Source of the DNA: Ustilago trichophora
Taxonomy: Eukaryota; Basidiomycota; Ustilaginomycetes; Ustilaginales; Ustilaginaceae
Assembly (NCBI GenBank): GCA_900323505.1
Contig: OOIN01000008.1
Span: forward strand, 1,132,501-1,196,500
DNA: 64,000 nucleotides
Reading direction: 5' to 3'
How positions within the stretch are numbered: position 1 is the stretch's first letter; the number at the start of each line of letters is the position of its first letter. This document shows positions 63,605 to 64,000 of this stretch, in pieces. Both the position numbers and the translations under genes were made by a program. A model generated the notes under the pieces. The model was not told the DNA's origin, made no database searches, and saw only the letters and a program-made list of their open reading frames with translations.

Positions 63605-63741
63605 GCGCACATGAGCATGTAAAATTATTGAATATAGAATCCACTGTAATTATTTAATTTACGTGTTTTTCTAGAAATTCCGCCTCCACTTTGATTTAGA
63701 ATTGGCACTGCCTTGTGTGTGGGGCGGTGACTCTTGGCAGT
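63605..63741 (-). repeat. tRNA-Pro upstream flank, distal copy
   Basis: Reverse complement of the segment 24331-24453, with a TCTAGAAAAACACGT-type insertion relative to copy 1. The outer 60 bp (CAAGAGTCACCGCCCCAC and neighbours) are nearly identical. Confidence 0.9.
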
Positions 63742-64000
63742 GCGGGCACAATTGGCACGACCAAAAATCATTTAAGGAAATCGTTCGGGAGAAATCGAGA
63801 CCCTGTCCTTTGGTGCTGGTCACGAACTCGGACAATGTGAACAACGTTGGCACGATAAGGACGTCCTCTTGCCGACAGAAGGAATGATACTGAAGTCAAA
63901 GAGGTCGATGGAGGCGAGAATTGGGGTTGACGCTCCTGATTGGTCCAAGAAAATTTCGGATGTGCGACAAACTACTTTGTGGTCTCGGTTAAGCGATAGT
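63742..64000. other. unassigned window edge
   Basis: The last 259 bp beyond the duplicated tRNA flank show no gene I can support; a gene may begin outside the window. Confidence 0.4.

Overview
The window reads as nuclear DNA of a basidiomycete fungus, most likely a smut (Ustilaginomycotina; Ustilago, Sporisorium or a relative). The reasons are long, mostly intron-free genes in GC-rich coding DNA, short GTAAGT...CAG introns, intron-bearing eukaryotic tRNA genes that end in T-runs, and a purely fungal gene set (Zn2Cys6 regulator, Crh-type wall transglycosylase, DUF3712 membrane protein, fungal-style calcineurin A). The species cannot be fixed from the sequence alone. I support 19 protein genes (about 41 kb coding) and 3 tRNA genes. 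Five introns in four other genes' reading frames were placed by joining reading frames across GT...AG sites.

Layout. 0-8 kb: a Zn2Cys6 transcription factor, an FRG1-like protein, an uncharacterised 345-residue protein, a tRNA-Arg(TCG) with a 24-nt intron, and a candidate Sld7-like replication factor. 8-15 kb: a 1313-residue coiled-coil protein and cobalamin-independent methionine synthase (MET6), whose first coding exon is only 5 nt. 16-24 kb: a GRAM/TBC Rab-GAP, a 604-bp AT-rich element with 127-bp inverted arms, calcineurin A with a long leader, and a small proline-rich protein with a 33-nt last exon. 24-33 kb: a tRNA-Pro(AGG), a GH16 Crh-like enzyme with an unusual long cytosolic tail, a 2.9-kb gene-free stretch and an unknown basic/disordered protein. 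33-49 kb: a giant (2572-residue) DUF3712 type II membrane protein, 4.2 kb without a gene, and a second type II membrane protein that may be Tag1-like. 49-62 kb: an HxxxDG acyltransferase, proteasome beta6, APC2, exosome Rrp41, an acyl-CoA ligase and a secreted protein with a Kex2 site. 62-64 kb: a 35-nt poly-A tract, an AT-rich island and a second, inverted tRNA-Pro(AGG).

The genes do not form a pathway or cluster. Most are core housekeeping functions (translation, protein turnover, RNA decay, cell cycle, methionine synthesis, signalling). The accessory signal lies in the noncoding DNA: the inverted-arm element at 19.5-20.1 kb, the two tRNA-Pro genes that share about 120 bp of upstream sequence in opposite orientation 39 kb apart, and a TACTGTA/TACAGTA word found mostly outside genes. 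I found no clear novel multi-gene system; the most unusual proteins are the Crh enzyme with a 300-residue cytosolic tail, the triplicated DUF3712 giant and the Kex2-site secreted protein.
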